Shown one piece after another: positions 42,850-56,155 of a stretch of DNA of 64,000 nucleotides. Where the stretch lies: the NCBI GenBank assembly GCA_963210315.1, contig OY723237.1:1550001-1614000 (forward strand). The letters run 5' to 3'. Below the pieces are notes generated by a model, which ran no database searches, had not been told where the DNA came from, and saw nothing but the letters and a program-made list of their open reading frames with translations. Numbering within the stretch: the stretch's first letter is position 1; each line of letters begins with the position of its first letter. The position numbers were made by a program, and so were the translations under genes. The DNA comes from Rhynchopus euleeides (taxonomy: Eukaryota; Euglenozoa; Diplonemea; Diplonemida; Diplonemidae).

Positions 42850-45167
42850 CCATTTTTATTAATTTCTCTCCTCCGTTTATTCATCACTTTCCCTTGTCCT
42901 TTTTACGCACACGAGCTTCGCGAGGAAAGTGTCATTCAGCTCTGCCAAACGTGCTCTACACACCACCCCCTTCATCAGGCAAGTGGGTTTGTAAGTGTGT
43001 GTGGAAGCGTCAACGCATCAAACGAAGTACCAAGTAGTAGAGGAAGAGCGGCAGAGTTGAAGTGACACTTTTTCTCTAAAAACCACCACCCCCTACCCCA
43101 CCGCTCCTCTCATTCTTTGCCCTCTATCTGTCCCCACCCCTGACGCTGTACATCTTGTCGATACCCACCTGATGAAAGGTACAACCTGTGCCGGGCTGCC
43201 CCGGTCTATGTTCCGCGTCCTTATGTTACGGTCGTGGGTTGGCAGCCGAAACTGCTACCATAAGCAACTTTTTGCCCCCCTGAACGTTCCCATGAACGTT
43301 TCTCTTTTATAACGAACAAGCCGACATGCAAATGGAATGACTGAAAGCATCACTGCAGGTCACATGGGCTACATAAACCTGGCTACAATGACTGTGCCTT
43401 TCCTGGACCGTGTCCCCCAGCTCACCACGGGGGTGCAGTGTTGGTGGAGACGCACGTGTGTCTACGTGTGTCCTACGACTCTCATCTCGCTTCTCCCCTT
43501 TTCCGCTCCCGTCACCCATTTTCACGTGTGTCCGTCAGCTGATTGAGGGTGTGATATGAGGGTTCTATCCAACAAGGATATCAAGGCGGCACTTTCAAAG
43601 TCCTGCCAAGGACAGCGCCACGTGGGTGTGTGCTTCTGATATATGTTATGTCATCATGTGAAACCCTCCCCCTCGTGTGCCAACATCCCTGACACGCTCG
43701 TCAGTCAGTGAGGGGAAGTGGGATGGAGCTCACTTTTTCTCACTCAGTCACATCTGGTAGCGAGGGCCCCCATGAGAGTTCTTTGCTTAGATTTGGCTTT
43801 ATTTCCAAAAGGAAGAGGCATCACTAAATCACACTTGAACCCAGTGATCTTGTGCCAGGGCTGGCAGGGGGGGCCGCGGCCCCACCTCCCTTTTTCTGTA
43901 ATTTTTTGGGAGGGTGGGCCGCCAGGGGTGGCATGGCGGGGGCTTGATGGTATTCATCGAAGCGCACTTCATCATGCCCCAAGCGAAGGACCATCCCCGC
44001 CTGGAATGTGCAATAGCACCAACCGGTGTGGGGACTAGCCTTCGAAGACTTTCAGGATGTTCACTACCGTGGCCTCCGGCGGCTGGGGGTCTCCGCCCCC
44101 CAGACCCCCTGTAGGCTGTCTCGCGACCAAGTCCTTGCGTGTATGGGATTGTTCATCGCACACCATCCACAAAGCGATGCAAGCCATTAGCTTTGCTGCC
44201 GTTCCTGACCACTAGCTGGCAAAGTTACTCGGGATTGCAGTTTTGCAAGTACTCAAAGGCAATCCAAGATCCCCTGGATTCCTGATTTTTGATCCAGCAG
44301 GACGCACGAAAGAGGATCGACATTTTGTCTCTTCTCCCGGCAGCAGCAGGGCGAAGAGGGGATGGTGCTTGATTGATTCATCCAAGCAAAGAACGATTCT
44401 CTCAGAGGAACAGAGCTGAGAGGCAACAGGTTTCTCAAAAGAAACCTGCGGATCATAGGGGCAGATCAAGCTTGCTTGTGGTTGTGACAGCAGAAGAAAA
44501 TACGGGCTGCCGGAGTCCAGTGGTTCAGCCGAAACTGCGGAGTAGGTATATCCCACGACGAAACACACCTGTTTTCGTTTCCTCTCCTCTCCATTTGTTT
44601 TGTTACGCACACGACCTTCGCGCGGAAAGTGTCATTCAGCTCTGCCAAACGTGCTCTACACACCACCCCCTTCATCAGGCAAGTGGGTTTGTAAGTGTGT
44701 GTGGAAGCGTCAACGCACCAAACAAAGTATCAAACAGTAGAGAAGGAGCGGCAGAGTTGAAGTGACACTTTGGGGTGTTCTCGAGAGAGAATACAGATTT
44801 GCGTTCGAGTTCTAAACTGAATACGAGATGCCCCTTTCCCACCCCACCCCACCCCCCACCCCTGCCTGCCGGAGCGCCCCATTTTTTTCAACACAAAAAA
44901 GAGACAAATTTTCTTACCTGTCACCCCCCCCCCCCCCCCCCACCCCGAGACATATCTGGTGTAGTGACTACAAAAAGGACTAACATTGCGAGAAGGTGCT
45001 GGGAGATTTACTTTTCCATTCCCTCTCGACGATCAACCCCCCCCCCCCCCCACCCCATTTCCTGCCCACACAGTACAACAACACAACACAGGCCGGAAAC
45101 CCTCCCCTGCAACCTCCACCAACATCCACAAGCAGCGCCTTCCCCAGCGACACTTCAGAAAGGAACT

Positions 45168-45482
45168 ATGCAGTGCGTGCGGCTTGTGTTGGTGCTCGTG
45201 GTGGCGATGTTGCAGACCAGCACCGTGAGTGCCAAGTACTGCGAAGACTGGTACGACTGCTGGCCGCCTATGGGTTGCGACAAGACGAGGCACACCTGTG
45301 CGTTGGTGCAAGCGGCCGTGGGCCAAGCGGTGTCCACGGAATGTGTGGCGGATGCAGGCTGCGCCAGGCACACGTCGCGGAAGTGGTGTGCAACTGGGAG
45401 GTGCGTCGAGTGCTCCGCCGAGCACCCCTGCCTTCCTGGGGGGACGTGTTCGATCGACGGCACCTGCGTTGTCCGCGTGTAG
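45168..45482 (+). CDS. Secreted cysteine-rich protein, copy C (104 aa)
   Basis: Translation identical to the other three copies. The ATG at 45168 sits in the same 82-bp leader; downstream hairpin at 45561-45591. Confidence 0.8.
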   Translation: MQCVRLVLVLVVAMLQTSTVSAKYCEDWYDCWPPMGCDKTRHTCALVQAAVGQAVSTECVADAGCARHTSRKWCATGRCVECSAEHPCLPGGTCSIDGTCVVRV

Positions 45483-45703
45483 CAGCGCAAAGCGCGCCGC
45501 CCCACCGTGCAGCGGCAGTCTTGTTGTTCTTTGTATTTGCCTTGTTTGTTCCCTGTTTCGGGGTTCAGCACATCGCCTGCCTGCTGAACCCTGTTGAGCG
45601 TTAATTTAATTGCGGCTGCGGCGCACTTCAAGACAGTGCAGCGTCCGTGTGTGCCACATGGTTGCCGAGAGGCCAGCACTGGGCTCTGCCACAAGCCTGC
45701 GAA

Positions 45704-45711
45704 TATATAAT
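45704..45711 (+). promoter_or_regulatory. TATA-like box of gene 2, copy C
   Basis: TATATAAT, conserved position as in copy A. Confidence 0.42.
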
Positions 45712-46124
45712 GCGCGAGCAAAGGAATGCGTCTTTCGCTGTTCGGAGGAAAACTCGCTCGGGACAAACCGGAACGCAGCTCCAAGTGGTTTTCTTTTTCT
45801 TGTTGCTGTCCGCACGAAGTCGCGCACGCCTGCGGCGCTCCCCTGCAACCTCCACCAACATCCACAGGCAGCGCCTTCCCCAGCGACATTTCAGAAAGGA
45901 ACTATGCAGTGCGTGCGGCGGAGATCGTCTTCACGTGTCTTCAATTCATCAATGCTCTCCTGTGGGCCATTCTGGGGTGGTTATCCCATGTGGACTGCGC
46001 GAAGGGACATCCCCCGGCGCGTTGCCAATGCGTCTTCCCTCCCCTGCTTGCTCCACAACACGCAACGACCCCCGATCCCAACATACACCCTCGCCTGCAG
46101 GTTTCCTACACGCTTTTCACTCCG

Positions 46125-48122
46125 ATGTTGAACATCCAGCGAGGCGCCAGCTTTGGCCTCGGCACGCTTACCCTGGCGCTCGTCGGGTGGTCGCTGTGTC
46201 TGCACCGCGCTACGCCCCAGGTGGTCCTCACCGTGACCCAAGACAACGTCAGCCCCAGCCACACCAGTATCCTTAAGATTCCTGAAAGCGATGCCAGGGG
46301 CACTAACTCCGTGCAGGTCGAGGTTGCGGCCCTCAAAGCACAGGTTGCCGAGCTGTCTACGTCGCTCAAAAGCATGCAGGTCGCCCGGCTGCACGACAAA
46401 TACACCGCGAGCGAACAGAAGCGCGTGCTGAAGGCTGCAGAGGAGGCGCAAATCATGGAGAGGATTGCCACAGCCACCGAGAACAAGCAATTCAAGCTGG
46501 CTGCACAGCTCAACACCACGCTGGTGTTTGTTCGGGCGGAGCACCTTGCGCAGTACATGATTAAGGAGCGCCTTCTCGACGACATGCGGGCTCTGCTCTA
46601 CCCAGGCTTCAAGGAGGGGCCCGACAACAGCACGACGTATGTCTCGCAGGATCTGCCGGACGACTTCGACAATGTGGTGCCGATGCTGAAGACCATCCCG
46701 AAGACCCAGATGAATGGGAATGCATACGGGGTGTGGGCCTGGCGGAAGGGCGCAAAGCACCTCGGGAATTCCCTCATCGTCATCTCAGGGGACAAGGTGC
46801 GCAAGCAGACCGCCAACCTTCTCCTGAACCAGGGCTTCGTCCTGTGGAAGCGGCGCCTCCCCTGCCCAGGGAGGTGCCGCGAGCTTTTCTCCTACATTAC
46901 GTACCTTGCGGATGACTCGAGTCCTGCGAAGCCCCTGCCGCAGACAGTGGCCTTCATCCACGGGCACATCGTGGCATGGCATCAGCATGAGACGTTGCTG
47001 GAGACGATTTATGACAGCATCGATTGCTCCGAGAAGACGAAGGCCTACGTCCCGATGGGGCACCACGGCATGCCTCTGAGCAATTTGAACTGGGGGAGGG
47101 GCGGCCGCTTCGCGCTCAACTACATCGACACGATGGGTGAGTTTGGGATCCCGAAGGGCATCAACTTCACGAACTTCTGCTGCGCGCAGTTTGTGCTGAC
47201 GAAGGATCTCATCAACCGGCACAGCATGGCCTACTACAAGACGTTCTTCGAGAAGAAGATGGAGCTGCGTATCGACGCCTACACAGCAGAGTACGCGTGG
47301 GGGTGGATGTTTGGTGACCCAGAGGAGCGGAACGCAACACGCGGCCCCCCCGAGGTCTGTGCAAAGAAGTACACCGCCGAGGCGCCCTTCGTCCGCACCT
47401 CGCGCAGCGGGCAGTGGACCAACCCTGCTGCGAGGCCACGCGTCACATTTGTGCTGGGCGGGCGGAGCCGCAATGATACAGCGAGCAGCGCTGTCGTCGA
47501 TTCGCTGCTGAAGCACGCCCCGTCAGACACCAGCGTGTGGCAGCGCCACAAGTGCTTCTGGTGCAGCGCGCAGTGGAGGGGCGAGCACTGCTGTGGGTAC
47601 ACCAAGGGGTATCTGAGCTTCATCAACACATTCAAGAATGACGAGATCCGGCCCGAGTCAGACTACTACGTGTTTCTCAAGGGGGCGGAGCCCTTCACAA
47701 AGCGGCAGGTGGATGGTATCATGGGCAAGGTGGACTGTGCACGGAAGGCACAGCGGTACACCCCCCTGCACACAGAGCGGCATCTGCAGACCAGCCACGC
47801 TGCGGGGCACATGTGGCTCACCAACTTGACGGATCACACCTATGGTGTGGGCGAACCTCTGCGTGCCTTCAGCGGATCCGAGTTTGTGGTGCCCCACGAG
47901 GTGCTGGTCAACGCTGCGTTTAATCCTCTTCAGGTGACGTTTGAACACTTCCACATCGAATGCGGCGTCCGTCGCACTAATCCGGACACCCTCGATCATC
48001 ACTGGCATTGGTTTATGGGTGAAGCGCCGACGATGGTGGATTGCCCCGCAGGATCCCCGGTCTGTGCGGCATGCAATGCGAATCCCAAGGCAGTACTCTT
48101 GGAGGCGAAAGACGCAGAATAG
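46125..48122 (+). CDS. Type II membrane DUF3431 protein, copy C (665 aa, K211)
   Basis: Protein identical to copy A, including Lys211 (AAG at 46755-46757). Membrane anchor, stem, full DUF3431 domain and degenerate second domain are all present. Confidence 0.85.
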   Translation: MLNIQRGASFGLGTLTLALVGWSLCLHRATPQVVLTVTQDNVSPSHTSILKIPESDARGTNSVQVEVAALKAQVAELSTSLKSMQVARLHDKYTASEQKRVLKAAEEAQIMERIATATENKQFKLAAQLNTTLVFVRAEHLAQYMIKERLLDDMRALLYPGFKEGPDNSTTYVSQDLPDDFDNVVPMLKTIPKTQMNGNAYGVWAWRKGAKHLGNSLIVISGDKVRKQTANLLLNQGFVLWKRRLPCPGRCRELFSYITYLADDSSPAKPLPQTVAFIHGHIVAWHQHETLLETIYDSIDCSEKTKAYVPMGHHGMPLSNLNWGRGGRFALNYIDTMGEFGIPKGINFTNFCCAQFVLTKDLINRHSMAYYKTFFEKKMELRIDAYTAEYAWGWMFGDPEERNATRGPPEVCAKKYTAEAPFVRTSRSGQWTNPAARPRVTFVLGGRSRNDTASSAVVDSLLKHAPSDTSVWQRHKCFWCSAQWRGEHCCGYTKGYLSFINTFKNDEIRPESDYYVFLKGAEPFTKRQVDGIMGKVDCARKAQRYTPLHTERHLQTSHAAGHMWLTNLTDHTYGVGEPLRAFSGSEFVVPHEVLVNAAFNPLQVTFEHFHIECGVRRTNPDTLDHHWHWFMGEAPTMVDCPAGSPVCAACNANPKAVLLEAKDAE

Positions 48123-48680
48123 TCGAGCGACACCGATTCGGAGTGACTAAAATGCGGTGTTTGCGGGGGAATTGGGTTCTTCGCTCAGAAATGCTGTGCC
48201 AAGTGCGACTGCCATCTGCACTCCCCACTGTAACAAGGCTCCTGACAGTCAGGGAAACAGCAGCAGTCCACCCTCTCCCCTTCACTCTTGACAAGGACTA
48301 ACGTTGCAAGAAGGTGCTGGGATACTTGCTTTTCCATTCACTCTCGGCAATCAAACCCACCCCTCCCCCGAACAACGAGTGAAGGGATATCATTTCCGTG
48401 CTTCTTTTGGACGCAATAGCGTAGCGTTGCGAAGAGAACTTGTTTTGTGCGTCACATATATCACACACTGCGTATGCAGGAGGTGCCGGGGAGCTACACG
48501 CGGAGACTGCCAACCCTCACGCAACAAGCACATTACAAAACAAGTTCTCTCCTTCTATTTCCATACCCCCTCCCCCGTCGTAAGTATGGCACTCATCTTT
48601 GTGCGATAATGCACCTGTTTGTATTTTTTCATCCGAACCCCTCGATGTGGGGTGGCAAAAAGCGCCGCGTGCCTTGTTTT

Positions 48681-49361
48681 CAGTGCTCTCGCGGTGGCGA
48701 AAAAGTGGTTTTTTTCGCCTTTTTTTTCCACGGCACTTTTTTGCGTGGCGAATTTCGCCTTTTTTTCCCCCCCGGGTTTTTTTTCACATGGCGGATTTCT
48801 CCGCACTTGAAGGAGTGTATTGTCCTCACAGGGGCCAAAATTGCTGGTGGAGCCCGGAAAAGGACGGTCTCCCATATTTCTCCTCGGGAGATGGGTGCAA
48901 TACCCAGTGCTGTGTAGTCGGTGCAACACATCGCGAACTCCCTGAGCCCTCGGTGGCTGAACGTGCGTTCAGCCCTACGACTACGGATACAATATAGAAA
49001 CTGTGCGCTCACAATGAACAGATGCTCACTACCGTGGCCTCCGGCGGCTGGGGGGCTCTGCCCCCCAGACCCCCCTGTTTGCAACCTTCAGAAGGTCCTC
49101 AAGATGAGGCTAAGGAACTGCCTGCCGGATGAGTCTCTCACCACCGTCCATGCACTGCATGGCTGCGGCACACGATGTCTGCCGGACGATGAAGCCCACA
49201 TCAGTGTGGGGCAGGTTATATGCTGTCCACTCAGTGTCACGTGTCGACGTGATCGACGCCGCAGGCGCGAAGCGCCTGCGGAAATTTTTTTTCCCCTCTT
49301 TTTTTCGATCTCAAAATTCGCCATGCCGTTTGTCAGATCGTGGCGACCAGCGAGAGCACTG
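48681..49361. mobile_element. hAT-like non-autonomous element 3, unit C
   Basis: Third copy carried by the segmental duplication; same termini and target duplication as 28287-28967. Confidence 0.94.
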
Positions 49362-50232
49362 CTTGTTTTGGGGTCCCGTGTTTGTTTGTGCTCTTCACCC
49401 ACAGGACCCGGGACCTCTGGCATGTGGGTCGCCACCACTTTGCATCATCCCTTCCCGTGAGCCAATCTTTTCGTTTGACCCCATGCGCATGTTTTTTGTG
49501 ACAAACGCACCGTGCTCACGGAAGGCGTTCGGATCAAAAGAAGTTGCAGTCGTGGGATCAATGTTTTGTTCACCTACACTCCGCGCCCCAACGTGGAGGT
49601 GACCAGAAGGTTGCACAAACAAAACAAAAGAAACCCGGCAATGTTTTTATGGTAGAACGAACGAAATTTTTCCGACGCCTTTCCAACCAGTGAATTTACA
49701 GAGCCTGCACCGGCAGATACCTCCGTGCAACAGGCCAGCAAGCGTTGCTTGCGGCAGTGCGCCCGGGACACACCGCAGTGCTTGCGGGACTGCCTTGAGG
49801 GTGGTGGGCGGTGATCCCCGACAAGCTTGGTCCAGGCATGCTTCGCAAATGTGAGAAACCTGCAGGCAAACCTGATGAGGACCACTCGCATGCGCTGCGA
49901 AAAGATAGTTGCCGAACAAACCACAGCCACCTCTTTTCCCTCTTCCGCGTGTTGTTGTGTGTCCATCGGGGAAGCAGCAGCCCTGCCTTGCATCTTCGAC
50001 AGAAGCCAAACAACGTCTTGCCTAACAGCTCAACCAATACCCCCCCCTCCCCCACCCCCCCTCCCCCACCACCCCACTGATCACGAGTGAGACGAGGGGG
50101 CCAGCCTTGTGATGTGTTTCCCTTCGACTTCTGTGTCAGTAGCACCCGCCTCCCCCTCCCACTTCACTCTCGACAATCAAACCCCCCCTCTCCCACTGAC
50201 CACCGGCTGCTGGGTACGGAGGAGTCAACGCA

Positions 50233-50488
50233 GACGATGGTGGATTGCCCCACAGGATCCCCAGTCTGTGCGGCTGCAATGCGAATCCCAAGGCAGTACT
50301 CTTGGAGGCGAAAGATGCAGAATAGTCGAGCGACACCGATTCGGAGTGACCAAAGTGCGGTGTGTGCGTGTGGGGTAATTTGGCGCTCAGAAATGCTGTG
50401 CCAAGTGCGACTGCCATCTGCACTCCCCACTGTAACAAGGCTCCTGACAGTCAGGGAAGCAGCAGCAGTCCACCCTCTCCCCTTCACT
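50233..50488 (+). pseudogene. Duplicated 3' fragment of gene 2, unit C
   Basis: Same truncated fragment as 29839-30094. Confidence 0.86.
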
Positions 50489-50512
50489 GAACCAAGAATA
50501 GTTCACTACGCG

Positions 50513-51120
50513 CAGGGTTTCCGCGAATCGCCATCGGTGCCAAAAACGGTGGCTAAATACCAGCTTGTCCGCAAACCCCCCCTATATTTTTTTCTCGCGC
50601 GCCTTCGGCGCGCTCGATCAACGTGCCCACTACCAGGCACTCTGATGGCTCCACAGCCCCCAAGGCAAGTGGGCCTTCGACCGAAGGACATGTCTCCCCG
50701 GTTTCGTCCCCTGAGTTCAGTGCTCGCGCTCTCCGTATCCTCTTGCAAGGGCTTGGTCGCTAGACACAACACAGGGGGGTCTGGGGGGCAGAGCCCCCCA
50801 GCCGCCGGAGGCCACGGTGGTGAGCGTCTGTTCCTGGAGGGCGTCCAGATTCGATGGGGTTGGCTGCGTCCAGCTTACTGAGGCTACTGAGGGTCGTCCG
50901 GTCTCCATCATCCGATGTGACTCCGTCCTATCGCGCAGCACAAGACAAAGTAATCTACAGGTACATGCCACAGGTCGGGGCGAAGCTCCCCAGACCCCCT
51001 GGCCCCCCTCCGGAAAGTGTGACAAGAAAATTCCACCGTGGCTATTTAGCCATGGCTGAATTTTCGAAAAATCTTAAAGTTTGGCCCAAATGGCTAAATA
51101 GCCACGTCGCGGAAACCCTG
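50513..51120. mobile_element. hAT-like non-autonomous element 4, unit C
   Basis: Copy of 30119-30726 carried by the segmental duplication. Confidence 0.87.
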
Positions 51121-51917
51121 ACGACAAGGACTAACGTTGCAAGAAGGTGCTGGGATACTTGCTTTTCCATTCACCCTCGACAATCAAACCCACCCCTCCC
51201 CCGAACAACGAGTGAAGGGAGATCATTTCCGCGCTTCTTTCTACTTCTTTTTCAATACCCCCTCCCCCGTCGTAAGTATGGCACTCATCTTTGTGCGATA
51301 ATGCACCCGTTCGTATTTTTTTCATCAGAACCCCTCGATGTGGGGTGGCAAATAGCGCCGCGTGCCTTGCTTTGGGTCCCGTGTTTCTTTGTGCTCTTCA
51401 CCCACAGCACCCGGGACCGCTGGCATTTGGGTCGCCACCACCTTGCACCATCCCTTCCCGTGAGCCAATCTTTCCGTAGTGCAAATCATATGGTTGCCCA
51501 GTGCGCAAAAAAGTACTGACTTTTCGACACACATGTGTGTCGCTAGGTCCCAAATGGTTCAAGAGGCATATGCCCACCCCTAGCCCCCCCCCCCCCACTA
51601 CGTGCACTGGGTCTTCTACCCACCTGACGAAAGGTACTCGATACCGGGCTGCCGGAGTCCAGTGGTTCACGCACTACTGCACAGTCGTGGGTTGGCAGCC
51701 GAAACTGCGTAGTAGATATACCCCACTACGAAACACACCTGCTTTCCCTTCCCCTCCTTCCCTTCCGCCATTTATTGGTACAAAAAAACAACGATACAGG
51801 GCACAAAGTATATGGTGTCAAGGAGAGACTACGTATTACGGACAGACACCTGGTTGTGTTTTAGTGATACTGTATTGCGGTCCACCCACCAAGCCACTGA
51901 CAGACAACTGCTACACA

Positions 51918-52883
51918 CCCTCCCGTTGTGCATTGATCTGCCTTGTACAACATATCTGGTGTAGTGACTACAAAAAGGACTAACATTGCGAGAAGGTGCT
52001 GGGAGATTTACTTTTCCATTCCCTCTCGACGATCAAACCCCCCCCCCCCACTACGCCCTCCCATTGTGCATTGATCTGCCTTGTACAACATATCTGGTGT
52101 AGTGACTACAAAAAGGACTAACATTGCAAGAAGGTGCTGGGAGATTTACTTTTCCATTCACTCTCGACGATCAAACCCCCCCCCCCCACTACGCCCTCCC
52201 ATTGTGCATTGATCTGCCTTGTACAACATATCTGGTGTAGTGACTACAAAAAGGACTAACATTGCAAGAAGGTGCTGGGAGATTTACTTTTCCATTCACT
52301 CTCGACGATCAAACCCCCCCCCCCCACTACGCCCTCCCATTGTGCATTGATCTGCCTTGTACAACATATCTGGTGTAGTGACTACAAAAAGGACTAACAT
52401 TGCAAGAAGGTGCTGGGAGATTTACTTTTCCATTCACTCTCGACGATCAAACCCCCCCCCCCACTACGCCCTCCCATTGTGCATTGATCTGCCTTGTACA
52501 ACATATCTGGTGTAGTGACTACAAAAAGGACTAACATTGCGAGAAGGTGCTGGGAGATTTACTTTTCCATTCCCTCTCGACGATCAAACCCCCCCCCCCC
52601 CCACTACGCCCTCCCATTGTGCATTGATCTGCCTTGTACAACATATCTGGTGTAGTGACTACAAAAAGGACTAACATTGCGAGAAGGTGCTGGGAGATTT
52701 ACTTTTCCATTCCCTCTCGACGATCAAACCCCCCCCCCCCACTACGCCCTCCCATTGTGCATTGATCTGCCTTGTACAACATATCTGGTGTAGTGACTAC
52801 AAAAAGGACTAACATTGCAAGAAGGTGCTGGGAGATTTACTTTTCCATTCACTCTCGACGATCAAACCCCCCCCCCCCACTAC
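51918..52883 (+). repeat. 138-bp tandem array, unit C (7 copies)
   Basis: Unit-type order G-A-A-A-G-G-A, which is the B order with two additional A-type units. This fits local slippage or unequal exchange after the 10-kb duplication. Confidence 0.95.
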
Positions 52884-55198
52884 CCATTTTTATTAATTTC
52901 TCTCCTCCGTTTATTCATCACTTTCCCTTGTCCTTTTTACGCACACGAGCTTCGCGAGGAAAGTGTCATTCAGCTCTGCCAAACGTGCTCTACACACCAC
53001 CCCCTTCATCAGGCAAGTGGGTTTGTAAGTGTGTGTGGAAGCGTCAACGCATCAAACGAAGTACCAAGTAGTAGAGGAAGAGCGGCAGAGTTGAAGTGAC
53101 ACTTTTTCTCTAAAAACCACCACCCCCTACCCCACCGCTCCTCTCATTCTTTGCCCTCTATCTGTCCCCACCCCTGACGCTGTACATCTTGTCGATACCC
53201 ACCTGATGAAAGGTACAACCTGTGCCGGGCTGCCCCGGTCTATGTTCCGCGTCCTTATGTTACGGTCGTGGGTTGGCAGCCGAAACTGCTACCATAAGCA
53301 ACTTTTTGCCCCCCTGAACGTTCCCATGAACGTTTCTCTTTTATAACGAACAAGCCGACATGCAAATGGAATGACTGAAAGCATCACTGCAGGTCACATG
53401 GGCTACATAAACCTGGCTACAATGACTGTGCCTTTCCTGGACCGTGTCCCCCAGCTCACCACGGGGGTGCAGTGTTGGTGGAGACGCACGTGTGTCTACG
53501 TGTGTCCTACGACTCTCATCTCGCTTCTCCCCTTTTCCGCTCCCGTCACCCATTTTCACGTGTGTCCGTCAGCTGATTGAGGGTGTGATATGAGGGTTCT
53601 ATCCAACAAGGATATCAAGGCGGCACTTTCAAAGTCCTGCCAAGGACAGCGCCACGTGGGTGTGTGCTTCTGATATATGTTATGTCATCATGTGAAACCC
53701 TCCCCCTCGTGTGCCAACATCCCTGACACGCTCGTCAGTCAGTGAGGGGAAGTGGGATGGAGCTCACTTTTTCTCACTCAGTCACATCTGGTAGCGAGGG
53801 CCCCCATGAGAGTTCTTTGCTTAGATTTGGCTTTATTTCCAAAAGGAAGAGGCATCACTAAATCACACTTGAACCCAGTGATCTTGTGCCAGGGCTGGCA
53901 GGGGGGGCCGCGGCCCCACCTCCCTTTTTCTGTAATTTTTTGGGAGGGTGGGCCGCCAGGGGTGGCATGGCGGGGGCTTGATGGTATTCATCGAAGCGCA
54001 CTTCATCATGCCCCAAGCGAAGGACCATCCCCGCCTGGAATGTGCAATAGCACCAACCGGTGTGGGGACTAGCCTTCGAAGACTTTCAGGATGTTCACTA
54101 CCGTGGCCTCCGGCGGCTGGGGGTCTCCGCCCCCCAGACCCCCTGTAGGCTGTCTCGCGACCAAGTCCTTGCGTGTATGGGATTGTTCATCGCACACCAT
54201 CCACAAAGCGATGCAAGCCATTAGCTTTGCTGCCGTTCCTGACCACTAGCTGGCAAAGTTACTCGGGATTGCAGTTTTGCAAGTACTCAAAGGCAATCCA
54301 AGATCCCCTGGATTCCTGATTTTTGATCCAGCAGGACGCACGAAAGAGGATCGACATTTTGTCTCTTCTCCCGGCAGCAGCAGGGCGAAGAGGGGATGGT
54401 GCTTGATTGATTCATCCAAGCAAAGAACGATTCTCTCAGAGGAACAGAGCTGAGAGGCAACAGGTTTCTCAAAAGAAACCTGCGGATCATAGGGGCAGAT
54501 CAAGCTTGCTTGTGGTTGTGACAGCAGAAGAAAATACGGGCTGCCGGAGTCCAGTGGTTCAGCCGAAACTGCGGAGTAGGTATATCCCACGACGAAACAC
54601 ACCTGTTTTCGTTTCCTCTCCTCTCCATTTGTTTTGTTACGCACACGACCTTCGCGCGGAAAGTGTCATTCAGCTCTGCCAAACGTGCTCTACACACCAC
54701 CCCCTTCATCAGGCAAGTGGGTTTGTAAGTGTGTGTGGAAGCGTCAACGCACCAAACAAAGTATCAAACAGTAGAGAAGGAGCGGCAGAGTTGAAGTGAC
54801 ACTTTGGGGTGTTCTCGAGAGAGAATACAGATTTGCGTTCGAGTTCTAAACTGAATACGAGATGCCCCTTTCCCACCCCACCCCACCCCCCACCCCTGCC
54901 TGCCGGAGCGCCCCATTTTTTTCAACACAAAAAAGAGACAAATTTTCTTACCTGTCACCCCCCCCCCCCCCACCCCGAGACATATCTGGTGTAGTGACTA
55001 CAAAAAGGACTAACATTGCGAGAAGGTGCTGGGAGATTTACTTTTCCATTCCCTCTCGACGATCAACCCCCCCCCCCCCCCCACCCCATTTCCTGCCCAC
55101 ACAGTACAACAACACAACACAGGCCGGAAACCCTCCCCTGCAACCTCCACCAACATCCACAAGCAGCGCCTTCCCCAGCGACACTTCAGAAAGGAACT

Positions 55199-55513
55199 AT
55201 GCAGTGCGTGCGGCTTGTGTTGGTGCTCGTGGTGGCGATGTTGCAGACCAGCACCGTGAGTGCCAAGTACTGCGAAGACTGGTACGACTGCTGGCCGCCT
55301 ATGGGTTGCGACAAGACGAGGCACACCTGTGCGTTGGTGCAAGCGGCCGTGGGCCAAGCGGTGTCCACGGAATGTGTGGCGGATGCAGGCTGCGCCAGGC
55401 ACACGTCGCGGAAGTGGTGTGCAACTGGGAGGTGCGTCGAGTGCTCCGCCGAGCACCCCTGCCTTCCTGGGGGGACGTGTTCGATCGACGGCACCTGCGT
55501 TGTCCGCGTGTAG
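55199..55513 (+). CDS. Secreted cysteine-rich protein, copy D (104 aa)
   Basis: Translation identical to the other copies; same leader and downstream hairpin (55592-55622). It lies in the last near-identical part of the duplication. Confidence 0.8.
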   Translation: MQCVRLVLVLVVAMLQTSTVSAKYCEDWYDCWPPMGCDKTRHTCALVQAAVGQAVSTECVADAGCARHTSRKWCATGRCVECSAEHPCLPGGTCSIDGTCVVRV

Positions 55514-55734
55514 CAGCGCAAAGCGCGCCGCCCCACCGTGCAGCGGCAGTCTTGTTGTTCTTTGTATTTGCCTTGTTTGTTCCCTGTTTCGGGGTTCAGC
55601 ACATCGCCTGCCTGCTGAACCCTGTTGAGCGTTAATTTAATTGCGGCTGCGGCGCACTTCAAGACAGTGCAGCGTCCGTGTGTGCCACATGGTTGCCGAG
55701 AGGCCAGCACTGGGCTCTGCCACAAGCCTGCGAA

Positions 55735-55742
55735 TATATAAT
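55735..55742 (+). promoter_or_regulatory. TATA-like box of gene 2, copy D
   Basis: TATATAAT, conserved position as in copy A. Confidence 0.42.
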
Positions 55743-56155
55743 GCGCGAGCAAAGGAATGCGTCTTTCGCTGTTCGGAGGAAAACTCGCTCGGGACAAACC
55801 GGAACGCAGCTCCAAGTGGTTTTCTTTTTCTTGTTGCTGTCCGCACGAAGTCGCGCACGCCTGCGGCGCTCCCCTGCAACCTCCACCAACATCCACAGGC
55901 AGCGCCTTCCCCAGCGACATTTCAGAAAGGAACTATGCAGTGCGTGCGGCGGAGATCGTCTTCACGTGTCTTCAATTCATCAATGCTCTCCTGTGGGCCA
56001 TTCTGGGGTGGTTATCCCATGTGGACTGCGCGAAGGGACATCCCCCGGCGCGTTGCCAATGCGTCTTCCCTCCCCTGCTTGCTCCACAACACGCAACGAC
56101 CCCCGATCCCAACATACACCCTCGCCTGCAGGTTTCCTACACGCTTTTCACTCCG

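Larger units (their letters stand above)
34580..44342 (+). repeat. Segmental duplication unit B (9.8 kb)
   Basis: Second copy. Offset from A is about +10,632 in the gene region. It lacks element 2, giving an unoccupied site in the 138-bp array. It carries the N211 allele of gene 2. Poly-C tract lengths differ from A. Confidence 0.95.
44343..54376 (+). repeat. Segmental duplication unit C (10.0 kb)
   Basis: Third copy, offset about +20,394 from A in the gene region. It carries K211 as in A, no element 2, and seven rather than five 138-bp repeats, which accounts for its extra length over B. Confidence 0.95.
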